A stretch of 64,000 nt of DNA from Microbispora amethystogenes (GTDB lineage Bacteria > Actinomycetota > Actinomycetes > Streptosporangiales > Streptosporangiaceae): NCBI RefSeq assembly GCF_016863015.1, contig NZ_BOOB01000049.1:1-64000 (forward strand). The letters run 5' to 3'. This document shows, piece by piece, positions 42,968 through 51,380 of the stretch. The number at the start of each line of letters is the position of its first letter. The stretch's first letter is position 1. The translations under genes were made by a program, and so were the position numbers. The notes below the pieces were generated by a model that saw only the letters and a program-made list of their open reading frames with translations, ran no database searches and was not told the DNA's origin.

Positions 42968-44443
42968 TCAGGTGCCCGAACTCGCCGGAGGGCGGGTGCC
43001 GAGTGGCGACGCCTCATCCGGGCGTTCGGAGGAGGGCGGCCCGGCCTCCTGCGCGGCGAGGACGTTCGTCCTGATCGTGACGAAGGCGATGACCGCCGCG
43101 ACGGCCATCATGACCGCGCAGACCAGCATCGAGGTGTGGTACCCCCGGGTGAACGCGGCGGGCGACTCGTAGGCGTCGCCCGTCAGCCCCACGAGCGGCG
43201 GCACGGCGGCGACGGCCAGCAGGCCGCCCGTCCTGGCCAGGGCGTTGTTGACCCCGCTCGCGACACCCGCGTACCGCTCCTCCGCCGTGGCGAGCACGGT
43301 CGCGGTGAGCGGGGCGACGGCGGCGGACAGCCCGAGCCCGAACACGCACGCCGCGGGCAGCACGTCGGCCAGGTAGGACGTGCCCGGGCCGATGCGGCTC
43401 ATGAGCAGCAGCCCGGCCGCGCACAGAAGGATGCCTCCCGTCATGGGGAGGCGCGGGCCGATCTTCCTCGCCAGCTCGCCGGCCCGGGACGACAGCAGCA
43501 GCATGAGGATCGTGACCGGGAGCATCGCCGACCCGGCGGCGATGGGAGACAGCCCGGCCGACACCTGGAGCTGGACGACCAGCAGGAAGAACACCAGCCC
43601 CATCGCCGCGTACATGACCAGCGTGACGACGTTGACTGCGGTGAACTCCCGCGAGGCGAACACCCCCACGGGGACGAGCGACCGGGGGGAGCGCCGGATC
43701 TCCACCACCACGAAGCAGACGGACAGGATGATTCCGGCGGCCAGCGGCACCAGCCCGTCACCCGCCAGGATCAGGCCGTACGTCAGCCCGGCCAGCGCGG
43801 GAGCGGCGAGGACGGTCCCGAGCACGTCGAAGCGGCCGTGCGGCCCGGTGTCCCTGGTCTCGGGCACGTGCCGGGCGGCGACGCCGACCACGACGGCGGC
43901 GAGCGGCAGGTTGAGCAGGAACACCCATCGCCAGCCGGCCGCCTCGACCAGCCACCCGCCGAGCAGCGGGCCGACGGCGGCGGCCACGCCGCCCAGCCCC
44001 GACCAGGCGCCGACGGCCCGGGGCCGGTCGTCCGGCACGTAGCTCGCCTGGATGATCGCGAGGCTGCCGGGGATCAGCAGCGCCGCCCCGATGCCCTGGA
44101 GGGCGCGGGCGAGGACGAGCACGGGGGCGTTCGGTGCGATGCCGCAGAGGGCGGAGGCCAGGGCGAACCACACCACCCCGACGACGAAGATCTTGCGGCG
44201 GCCGAGCCGGTCGCCCAGCGACCCGCCGAGCAGGATCAGCGCGGCCATCGTGAGCGTGTAGCCGTTCACCGTCCACTGGAGGCCGGACATTCCGGCGTCG
44301 AGGTCGCGGCCGAGGGCGGGGAGGGCCACGTTGACCACGGTGCCGTCGAGGGTCGCGAGGGACGACCCGAGGACCGTGGTGAGCAGCACCCAGCGGCCCG
44401 TCGCCGAGCGGAGTCGGATATGCCCGGATGTCATGGAGGCCAT
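42968..44443 (-). CDS. MFS drug:proton antiporter, DHA2 (14-TM) family
   Basis: The 491-residue protein has the DHA2 layout of about 14 helices. Motif A is GGSLGDRLGRRKIF, motif C is around GPLLGGWLVEAAGWRW, and the start segment SSLATLDGTVVNVALPAL is typical of EmrB/QacA-type exporters. It would expel cationic or hydrophobic compounds in exchange for protons. ATG 44443 and 44446 and the later ATG 44434 are all possible, and no good ribosome site distinguishes them. No regulator gene is adjacent. Divergent from lon. Confidence 0.9.
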   Translation of the reverse strand: MASMTSGHIRLRSATGRWVLLTTVLGSSLATLDGTVVNVALPALGRDLDAGMSGLQWTVNGYTLTMAALILLGGSLGDRLGRRKIFVVGVVWFALASALCGIAPNAPVLVLARALQGIGAALLIPGSLAIIQASYVPDDRPRAVGAWSGLGGVAAAVGPLLGGWLVEAAGWRWVFLLNLPLAAVVVGVAARHVPETRDTGPHGRFDVLGTVLAAPALAGLTYGLILAGDGLVPLAAGIILSVCFVVVEIRRSPRSLVPVGVFASREFTAVNVVTLVMYAAMGLVFFLLVVQLQVSAGLSPIAAGSAMLPVTILMLLLSSRAGELARKIGPRLPMTGGILLCAAGLLLMSRIGPGTSYLADVLPAACVFGLGLSAAVAPLTATVLATAEERYAGVASGVNNALARTGGLLAVAAVPPLVGLTGDAYESPAAFTRGYHTSMLVCAVMMAVAAVIAFVTIRTNVLAAQEAGPPSSERPDEASPLGTRPPASSGT

Positions 44444-44539
44444 CATGCGCCATCCGGAGGCGTGGGCACGCCCCGGCATCGGGGGAGTCGAACAGCGATT
44501 ACACGATTACGATCGCTCACAGCGAACTGACGCAGAACT

Positions 44540-44567
44540 GGGAACAGGGGCGGGCTCCTGTTAGTTG
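44540..44567 (+). promoter_or_regulatory. SigR-type promoter of lon
   Basis: GGGAAC (44540-44545), an 18-bp spacer and GTTG (44564-44567) fit the SigR pattern GGAAT-N18-GTT with one change in the -35. In Streptomyces coelicolor lon belongs to the SigR disulphide-stress regulon, which supports the call. Confidence 0.68.
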
Positions 44568-44584
44568 AGTCGGCATAACTCAAC
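44564..44584. promoter_or_regulatory. HAIR element (HspR operator) of lon
   Basis: GTTGAGT-N7-ACTCAAC agrees with the HAIR consensus CTTGAGT-N7-ACTCAAG in all but the outer base of each arm. It covers the -10 of the SigR promoter and ends 14 nt before the lon start, a position suited to repression by HspR with DnaK. Confidence 0.85.
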
Positions 44585-44598
44585 CCATTGGAGTGCTG

Positions 44599-46959
44599 AT
44601 GTCCCAGGTCCTTCCCGTCCTCCCGCTCGACGACGAGGTAGTCCTGCCCGGCATGGTCGTTCCCTTCGACCTGTCGGACTCGGAGGTCCGCGCGGCCATC
44701 GACGCCGCCCGGGCCGGTGGAGAGAGCACGGTCCTGCTGGTGCCCCGCGTGGACGGCCGCTACGGCCCGGTGGGGGTGAGCGCCGTCGTGGAACAGGTCG
44801 GGCGGCTGCCGGGCGGCGAGCCCGCGGCCGTCGTGCGCGGCGTGCACCGCATGCGCGTCGGCACCGGCACCACCGGCCCCGGCGCCGCGCTGTGGGTCGA
44901 GGCGACAGTGCTGGAGCCGGTCGCCGCGGGGCCGAGAGCCGGAGAGCTGGCCAAGGAGTACAAGGCCCTGACCACCACGATCCTGCAGAAGCGGGGCGCG
45001 TGGCAGGTCGTCGACGCCGTCAACCAGATCACCGACCCCGCCGTCCTCGCCGACAGCTCGGGGTACGCCCCCTGGCTGACCATCCAGCAGAAGCTGCTGC
45101 TGCTGGAGATCGCCGACCCCGCGGAACGTCTCGACAAGCTCGTCGGCTGGGCCCGCGACCACCTCGCCGAGATGGACGTCGCGGAGACCATCCGCAAGGA
45201 CGTCCAGGAGGGCATGGAGAAGCAGCAGCGCGAGTTCCTGCTGCGCCAGCAGCTCGCCGCCGTACGAAAGGAGCTGGGCGAGCTGAGCGGCGACCCCTCC
45301 GACGAGGAGGAGGACTACCGGGCCCGCATCGAGGCCGCCGGCCTGCCCGAGAAGGTCAGGGAGGCGGCGCTCAAGGAGGTCGCCAAGCTGGAGCGGACCT
45401 CCGACCAGTCGCCCGAGACCGGCTGGATCCGCACCTGGCTCGACACGGTGCTGGACGTCCCGTGGAACGTCCACACGACCGACTCCTACGACATCGCGGG
45501 CGCCCGCGCGGTGCTCGACGCCGACCACACCGGCCTCGACGACGTGAAGGACCGCATCGTGGAGTACCTCGCGGTCCGCAAGCGCCGGGCCGACCAGGGG
45601 CTCGGCGTGGTCGGCGGGCGCCGCAGCGGCGCCGTGCTCGCGCTGGCCGGCCCTCCCGGAGTCGGCAAGACCTCGCTCGGCGAGTCGGTCGCCCGCGCCA
45701 TGGGGCGGAAGTTCGTCCGGGTCGCGCTGGGCGGCGTCCGCGACGAGGCGGAGATCCGCGGCCACCGGCGCACGTACGTCGGGGCGCTGCCGGGCCGCAT
45801 CGTCCGGGCGATCCGCGAGGCGGGCTCGATGAACCCCGTCGTGCTGCTCGACGAGATCGACAAGGTCGGCGCGGACTACCGGGGCGATCCCACGGCGGCG
45901 CTGCTGGAGGTGCTCGACCCGGCGCAGAACCACACCTTCCGCGACCACTACCTGGAGGTCGAGCTCGACCTCAGCGACGTGCTGTTCCTCGCGACGGCCA
46001 ATGTCCTGGAGCAGGTGCCCGGGCCGCTGCTCGACCGGATGGAGCTCGTCACGCTGGACGGCTACACCGAGGACGAGAAGGTCGCCATCGCCCGCGACCA
46101 CCTGCTGCCGCGTCAGCTGGAGAAGGCGGGCCTCACCTCCGCCGACGTGACGGTCGAGGAGGCGGCGCTGCGCCGCCTGGCGGGCGAGTACACCCGCGAG
46201 GCCGGCGTCCGCTCGCTGGAGCGGTCGATCGCCCGCGTCCTGCGCCGGGTGACGGCGAAGGTCGCCCTCGGCGAGACGGAGCTGCCGGTGACGGTCGCCC
46301 CCGGCGACCTGGTCGCCTACCTGGGCCGGCCGCGGCACGTGCCCGAGTCGTCCCTGCCGGAGGCCCGCCAGCGTACGGCGGTGCCGGGCGTGGCCACGGG
46401 CCTCGCGGTGACCGGCGCGGGCGGCGACGTCCTCTACGTCGAGGCGTCGCTGGCCGACCCGGAGACCGGGGCGACCGGCGTCACGCTCACCGGGCAGCTC
46501 GGCGACGTGATGAAGGAGTCGGCGCAGATCGCGCTGTCCTTCCTGCGGTCGCGCGGCGCGGAGCTGGAGCTGCCGGTCGGGTCGCTCCGGGACCGGTCGG
46601 TGCACATCCACGTGCCCGCGGGCGCGGTCCCGAAGGACGGCCCGTCGGCGGGCGTCACGATGACCACGGCCCTGGCCTCCCTGCTGTCGGGCCGTCCGGT
46701 CCGCGGCGACGTGGCGATGACCGGTGAGGTGTCCCTGACCGGCCGGGTGCTGCCGATCGGCGGGGTCAAGCAGAAGCTGCTGGCCGCCCACCGGGCCGGG
46801 GTCACCACCGTGCTCATCCCCGCGCGCAACGAGCCCGACCTGGACGATGTGCCGGCCGAGGTGCTGGCCGACCTCACCGTCCACGCGGTGAGCGACGTCC
46901 GTGAGGTCCTCGACCTGGCGCTGACCCCCGCGACGGTCACGCGGCAGGCCGTCGCCTAA
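44599..46959 (+). CDS. lon: ATP-dependent Lon protease
   Basis: Lon degrades misfolded and short-lived proteins in the cytoplasm. The 786 residues show the N-terminal LAN domain (LPVLPLDDEVVLPGM), a coiled helical linker, the AAA module with Walker A GPPGVGKTS (about 352) and VLLDEIDKV, and the protease domain with the Ser of PKDGPSAGVTM (about 681) and the Lys of GGVKQKLL. ATG 44599 has GGAG 5 nt away. HspR and SigR signals upstream predict control by heat and disulphide stress. A 15-bp hairpin terminates it. Confidence 0.98.
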   Translation: MSQVLPVLPLDDEVVLPGMVVPFDLSDSEVRAAIDAARAGGESTVLLVPRVDGRYGPVGVSAVVEQVGRLPGGEPAAVVRGVHRMRVGTGTTGPGAALWVEATVLEPVAAGPRAGELAKEYKALTTTILQKRGAWQVVDAVNQITDPAVLADSSGYAPWLTIQQKLLLLEIADPAERLDKLVGWARDHLAEMDVAETIRKDVQEGMEKQQREFLLRQQLAAVRKELGELSGDPSDEEEDYRARIEAAGLPEKVREAALKEVAKLERTSDQSPETGWIRTWLDTVLDVPWNVHTTDSYDIAGARAVLDADHTGLDDVKDRIVEYLAVRKRRADQGLGVVGGRRSGAVLALAGPPGVGKTSLGESVARAMGRKFVRVALGGVRDEAEIRGHRRTYVGALPGRIVRAIREAGSMNPVVLLDEIDKVGADYRGDPTAALLEVLDPAQNHTFRDHYLEVELDLSDVLFLATANVLEQVPGPLLDRMELVTLDGYTEDEKVAIARDHLLPRQLEKAGLTSADVTVEEAALRRLAGEYTREAGVRSLERSIARVLRRVTAKVALGETELPVTVAPGDLVAYLGRPRHVPESSLPEARQRTAVPGVATGLAVTGAGGDVLYVEASLADPETGATGVTLTGQLGDVMKESAQIALSFLRSRGAELELPVGSLRDRSVHIHVPAGAVPKDGPSAGVTMTTALASLLSGRPVRGDVAMTGEVSLTGRVLPIGGVKQKLLAAHRAGVTTVLIPARNEPDLDDVPAEVLADLTVHAVSDVREVLDLALTPATVTRQAVA

Positions 46960-46972
46960 CCGACATAAATGG

Positions 46973-47006
46973 ACGAATCATCCGGTCGCTTGACCGGATG
47001 ATTCGT
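46973..47006 (+). terminator. Terminator of lon
   Basis: A perfect 15-bp stem, ACGAATCATCCGGTC and its complement, closed by GCTT, begins 13 nt after the lon stop. The following bases are only weakly T-rich. Confidence 0.85.
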
Positions 47007-47024
47007 TCGTGCTCTCATGGCCCC

Positions 47025-48164
47025 ATGTTGTACGGCACACCGGCGCTGGAGGCCGAGGACGAGAAGGTGCTCGCCGAGATCGAGGAGATGCGGCGCGACC
47101 TGAAATACCGGCTGGCCGAGGCGCACCGCTGGGACGGCCTGCTGCGGCGGCAGCTGCAGGCGCGGGCGATCCAGGGGTCGAACTCCATCGAGGGCTACCA
47201 CGCCAGCGTCGAGGACATCGAGTCGATCATGTCGGGGGAGGACCCCCTGGAGACCCCGGCGGCCGTCGCCCGTGAAATCTCCGGATACCAGCAGGCGCTC
47301 ACCTACATCGGCACCCTCTCGCGGGCGTGGGCCTTCCGCTACGACGCCGGCCTGCTGCACGCGCTGAACTTCATGATGATCGGCCACCACATGAACAAGG
47401 CCCCGGGCACGGTCCGGCCCGGCGGCATCTACGTGCGGAACTCGGCCTCGGGCGAGGTGGTCTACGAGGGCCCGGACCACGAGCAGGTGCCCGGCCTGCT
47501 CGCGGAGCTGGTCGAGTGGCTCAACGAGGGCGATCCCGGCGCCGCCGGCTACGTGCGCGCCGCGATGGCCCACCTCAACCTCGTCAAGATCCACCCGTGG
47601 CGGGACGGCAACGGGCGCGGGTCGCGGGCGCTGCAGACGCTCGTGCTCGGCCGCGACCAGATCACCACGCCGGAGTTCGCCTCGATCGAGGAGTGGCTGG
47701 GCGAGGGCCGCACCACCTACGAGTACTACGACGTGCTCGGCCTGGTCGGGCGCAGCCGGTGGAGCCCGCACGGGGACACTCTTCCGTGGGTGCGGTTCGT
47801 CCTGCGCTGCCACCACATGCAGGCCCAGCGGGTGGGGCGTCGGCTCGCGGAGGCCGGCGAGGTGTGGATGCTGCTGGAGGAGCGGACCGGGGAGCAGGGC
47901 CTGAACCCGCGCACGGTCTCGGCGCTCTACCAGGTGTTCGTCTCCCGGCGGCTGCGCCGCGGCATGTACCAGGCCGACGAGGGGCTGAGCCAGGGCCAGG
48001 CCGCCCGCGACCTGCGCGAGCTGACGGCCACCGGATGGCTCCAGCCGTACGGCGAGACGAAGGGCCGCTTCTACGCCCCGGGGCCGAGGATGACGGAGAT
48101 CAAGGCCGCGTTCGCCGAGCGGGTCACGCCGCTGCGCGACCCCTACCGCACACTGGAGGGCTGA
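47025..48164 (+). CDS. Class II Fic-domain AMP-transferase
   Basis: The 379-residue protein has the Fic motif HPWRDGNGRGSR (190-201), all catalytic positions intact, so it should transfer AMP to a protein hydroxyl. An inhibitory helix precedes it: SNSIEG (52-57) fits (S/T)xxxE(G/N) and marks class II self-inhibited Fic enzymes. A C-terminal winged-helix-like region (about 285-379) may bind DNA or a partner. ATG 47025 is chosen over an earlier frame extension. No toxin-antitoxin partner is nearby. It lies just beyond the lon terminator. Target protein unknown. Confidence 0.93.
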   Translation: MLYGTPALEAEDEKVLAEIEEMRRDLKYRLAEAHRWDGLLRRQLQARAIQGSNSIEGYHASVEDIESIMSGEDPLETPAAVAREISGYQQALTYIGTLSRAWAFRYDAGLLHALNFMMIGHHMNKAPGTVRPGGIYVRNSASGEVVYEGPDHEQVPGLLAELVEWLNEGDPGAAGYVRAAMAHLNLVKIHPWRDGNGRGSRALQTLVLGRDQITTPEFASIEEWLGEGRTTYEYYDVLGLVGRSRWSPHGDTLPWVRFVLRCHHMQAQRVGRRLAEAGEVWMLLEERTGEQGLNPRTVSALYQVFVSRRLRRGMYQADEGLSQGQAARDLRELTATGWLQPYGETKGRFYAPGPRMTEIKAAFAERVTPLRDPYRTLEG

Positions 48165-48224
48165 GCGGACGCCATCGGGAACTCGCGCCTACCGCACCGG
48201 TGGCGGAGCGAGTAGCTTTCGGTC

Positions 48225-49760
48225 ATGCACCCTGGGGCGATCGCGGCGGTGACGCCGGACAAGCCGGCGGTGATCATGGCTGGCTCCGGCCGTGTGATCA
48301 CCTACCGGGAGCTCGACGAGGAGTCCAACCGTCTCGCGCACCTGCTGCGGGCCGCCGGCCTGCGTTCCGGCGACCACGTCGCCTTCATGCTGGAGAACCA
48401 CCCGCTCTTCCTGGTGATCGCGTGGGCCGCGCACCGCTCCGGGCTGTACTACACGGCGATCAACTCCCACCTCCAGGCGGACGAACTGTCGTACATCGTC
48501 GACAACTGCGGGGCACGGGTCTTCATCTCCTCGGCGCGGCTCGCCGAGGTCGCGAGCGCCGTCACCGAGGCCACGCCCCGCGTCGAGATGCGGCTCATGC
48601 TCGACGGCGTCGCCCCGGGCTTCACGTCGTACGAGGAGGCCGTGGCCGGGCAGCCCACGACGCCGGTCGAGGACGAGTGCCAGGGCATCGACATGCTCTA
48701 CTCCTCCGGCACCACCGGCCGGCCCAAGGGGGTGAAACCGCCGCTCAGCCTGGCGCCGCTGGACGCTCCCGGGGTCCTGTTCCGGCTGATCGGGCACATG
48801 TTCGCGCCGGCGGCGGACAGCGTGTACCTCTCGCCCGCGCCGCTCTACCACGCCGCCCCGCTGCGCTACTGCCTGACCTTCCTGCGCCTCGGCGCGACCG
48901 TCGTCGTGATGGAGCGGTTCGACCCGGAGGAGGCGCTGGCGCTCGTCGAGCGGCACCGGGTCACCCACGCCCAGTGGGTGCCCACCATGTTCGTCAAGAT
49001 GCTCAAGCTGCCGCCGGAGGCGCGCGAGCGCCACGACCTGTCGTCGCTGCGCTGCGCCGTCCACTCCGCCGCGCCCTGCCCCGTCGAGGTCAAGGAACGG
49101 ATGATGGAGTGGTGGGGCCCGATCATCCACGAGTACTACGCGGGCACGGAGGGCAACTGCTTCGTGTACGCCTCGCCGGAGGACTGGCTCGCCCACCGGG
49201 GCACGGTCGGCCGCCCGCTGCTCGGGGTCGTCCACGTCTGCGACGAGGACGGCGGCGAACTGCCGGTGGGTGAGCGCGGCATCGTCTACTTCTCCGAGGG
49301 GCCGCGGTTCGAGTACCACGGCGACCCGGAGAAGACCGCGTCGGCGCGGGACCCCCAAGGCCGCGGCTGGACCACGCTGGGAGACATCGGATACGTGGAC
49401 GAGGACGGGTTCCTCTACCTCACCGACCGGCGCTCGTACATGATCATCTCTGGCGGTGTGAACATCTACCCGCAGGAGGCGGAGAACGTGCTGGCGGTGC
49501 ACCCCAAGGTGGCCGACGTGGCCGTCTTCGGGGTGCCGGACCCGGAGATGGGCGAGCAGGTCAAGGCCGTCGTGCAGCCGCTCGACCCGGCGGAGGCCGG
49601 TCCCGCTCTGGAGGCGGAGCTCATCGCCTACTGCCGGGAGCGCCTGGCGCACTACAAGTGCCCGAAGTCGGTCGACTTCCGCGACGAACTCCCCCGCCAC
49701 GCCAGCGGCAAGCTGTACAAGCGGCTGCTCAGGGACGAATACCGGCAGCGTACGGCCTGA
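48225..49760 (+). CDS. Acyl-CoA synthetase (AMP-forming)
   Basis: The 511-residue ANL-superfamily enzyme has the phosphate loop YSSGTTGRPKGV, the A5-like YAGTEGN, the A7 LGDIGYVDEDGF and the A10 lysine in PRHASGKLYKRLL. It activates a carboxylic acid to an acyl-AMP and then acyl-CoA. The closest annotated type is a FadD-like or cyclohexanecarboxylate/fatty-acid ligase, with unknown chain length. TAGCTT lies 6 nt before the ATG and no ribosome site is seen, hence leaderless. Monocistronic by spacing. Confidence 0.93.
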   Translation: MHPGAIAAVTPDKPAVIMAGSGRVITYRELDEESNRLAHLLRAAGLRSGDHVAFMLENHPLFLVIAWAAHRSGLYYTAINSHLQADELSYIVDNCGARVFISSARLAEVASAVTEATPRVEMRLMLDGVAPGFTSYEEAVAGQPTTPVEDECQGIDMLYSSGTTGRPKGVKPPLSLAPLDAPGVLFRLIGHMFAPAADSVYLSPAPLYHAAPLRYCLTFLRLGATVVVMERFDPEEALALVERHRVTHAQWVPTMFVKMLKLPPEARERHDLSSLRCAVHSAAPCPVEVKERMMEWWGPIIHEYYAGTEGNCFVYASPEDWLAHRGTVGRPLLGVVHVCDEDGGELPVGERGIVYFSEGPRFEYHGDPEKTASARDPQGRGWTTLGDIGYVDEDGFLYLTDRRSYMIISGGVNIYPQEAENVLAVHPKVADVAVFGVPDPEMGEQVKAVVQPLDPAEAGPALEAELIAYCRERLAHYKCPKSVDFRDELPRHASGKLYKRLLRDEYRQRTA

Positions 49761-49917
49761 GCCGTGAGCATCGGGCGGCCTCGCATAAAGTACGCGTAGG
49801 GCGCTTGGGGGAGCCTGCAGCTGATCGCTTAGCGTGACCTTATCGCCGATGCGCCATCGTATTACCTGTACCGGCGGAGAGCCGGGATAACCGGCGGATC
49901 CATTGAGGGGGATGGCG

Positions 49918-51225
49918 ATGAGCTCACCTGAGCACGTTCCCGGCAACGAGAACACCGATGTGCTCCCCGGCCACGGCTGGAGCCAGTTCGGCAGCACTCC
50001 GCCGCAGCACGGGCAGTACACCGGGGCCTACCAGTCGTACGGCTCGTACGGCGGCGGTCCTTATGACACGGCGCAGTTCCCGGCGCCTCCGGTGCGGAAG
50101 GGCACGTTGACCGCTCGCCAGAAGGCGGGCGCGGGTCTCGCTCTCGTGGCCGTGGCGCTGGGCGGCGGGGTCACCGGGGCCCTCGTCGCCAACAGTGTGA
50201 ACGGCGACCGGCCGGTGATCGCGAGCCCGGTGGTCAGGGGGGTCTCCAACCCCTCCGGCAACACCATCGCGGCGGTGGCCAAGGCGATCATGCCCTCGGT
50301 CGTGTCGATCGAGGTGAAGACCAACGCGGGCGGGGGCGAGGGTTCCGGCGTCATCCTGTCCGCCGACGGCCTGATCCTGACCAACAACCACGTGGTGACG
50401 GCCGGCGGCGCGGGCGGCGGCACGGTGCGGGTCAAGTTCAGCGACGGCAAGACGGCGGACGCCGTCGTCAAGGGCACCGACCCCACCACCGACCTCGCGG
50501 TCATCCAGGCGCAGGGCGTCTCCGGGCTCACCCCCGCCTCGCTCGGCGACAGCGACAAGCTCCAGGTCGGCGACGCGGTGCTCGCGATCGGCAGCCCCCT
50601 CGGTCTGGAGGGTTCGGTCACCTCCGGCATCGTGAGCGCGCTCGACCGCACCCTGACCGAGAGCCCGGAGGAGCAGCAGCAGCCGCAGCTCCCCTGGGGA
50701 ATGGGACAGCAGGAACCGCAGCAGCAGAGCCAGGGCACCACGATCGGCGGCATGATCCAGACGGACGCCGCCATCAACCCCGGCAACTCGGGCGGCGCGC
50801 TGGTCAACGCGGCCGGCGAGGTCGTCGGCGTCAACACCGCGATCGCCACCTCGGGCTCCAGTTCCGGCAACATCGGCGTCGGCTTCGCGATCCCCATCAA
50901 CACCGCGAAGCTGGTCTCCGAGCAGCTGATCAAGACGGGCAAGGCGACCCACGCGTTCTTCGGCGTGAGCGTGGCCGACTCGGTCGGCGGCGCGCCCGGC
51001 GCGGTGGTCAGCTCGATCACGGCGGGCAGCCCCGCGGAGAAGGCCGGCCTCAAGGAGGGCGACCTGATCACCAAGATCAACGACAAGATGGTGGACAGCG
51101 CGGAGGCGCTCGTCGGCGTCATCCGCAGCTCCCGCCCCGGCGACAAGGTGACCGTCACCTTCACCCGCGACGGCAAGGAGAGCACCATCACCACCGCGCT
51201 CGCCGAGCAGGCGCCGACGAACTGA
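49918..51225 (+). CDS. HtrA/DegP-type membrane-anchored serine protease with PDZ domain
   Basis: The 435-residue protein has a Gly/Tyr/Ser-rich cytoplasmic segment (about 1-50), one transmembrane helix (AGLALVAVALGGGVTGALVA), a trypsin-like domain with His in TNNHVVT, Asp in PTTDLAVI and Ser in GNSGGAL, and a C-terminal PDZ domain (FFGVSV to IRSSRPGDKV). A Gln/Pro-rich loop (EEQQQPQLPW) interrupts the protease domain. It should act on damaged proteins outside the membrane. ATG 49918 has GAGGGGG 8 nt upstream; ATG 49912 is too close to it. Confidence 0.94.
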   Translation: MSSPEHVPGNENTDVLPGHGWSQFGSTPPQHGQYTGAYQSYGSYGGGPYDTAQFPAPPVRKGTLTARQKAGAGLALVAVALGGGVTGALVANSVNGDRPVIASPVVRGVSNPSGNTIAAVAKAIMPSVVSIEVKTNAGGGEGSGVILSADGLILTNNHVVTAGGAGGGTVRVKFSDGKTADAVVKGTDPTTDLAVIQAQGVSGLTPASLGDSDKLQVGDAVLAIGSPLGLEGSVTSGIVSALDRTLTESPEEQQQPQLPWGMGQQEPQQQSQGTTIGGMIQTDAAINPGNSGGALVNAAGEVVGVNTAIATSGSSSGNIGVGFAIPINTAKLVSEQLIKTGKATHAFFGVSVADSVGGAPGAVVSSITAGSPAEKAGLKEGDLITKINDKMVDSAEALVGVIRSSRPGDKVTVTFTRDGKESTITTALAEQAPTN

Positions 51226-51240
51226 CGGCGTGCACGATCG

Positions 51241-51277
51241 TCGCCGGCGGGCCTCCGGGGGGATGGCCCGCCGGCGA
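51241..51277. terminator. Bidirectional terminator
   Basis: A perfect 12-bp stem, TCGCCGGCGGGC and its complement, with a 13-nt loop, separates the HtrA gene from the convergent cyd operon. Confidence 0.82.
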
Positions 51278-51380
51278 TCGGCGTTCCGGCGTGGCGCCAG
51301 GCCGGTGTCCTCGGCGGTCCCCACGGCGTCCCGGTGGTGGGGTGGCGTTCGGTCCTGGTGCCGCGCGCCTGTGACGGCGT

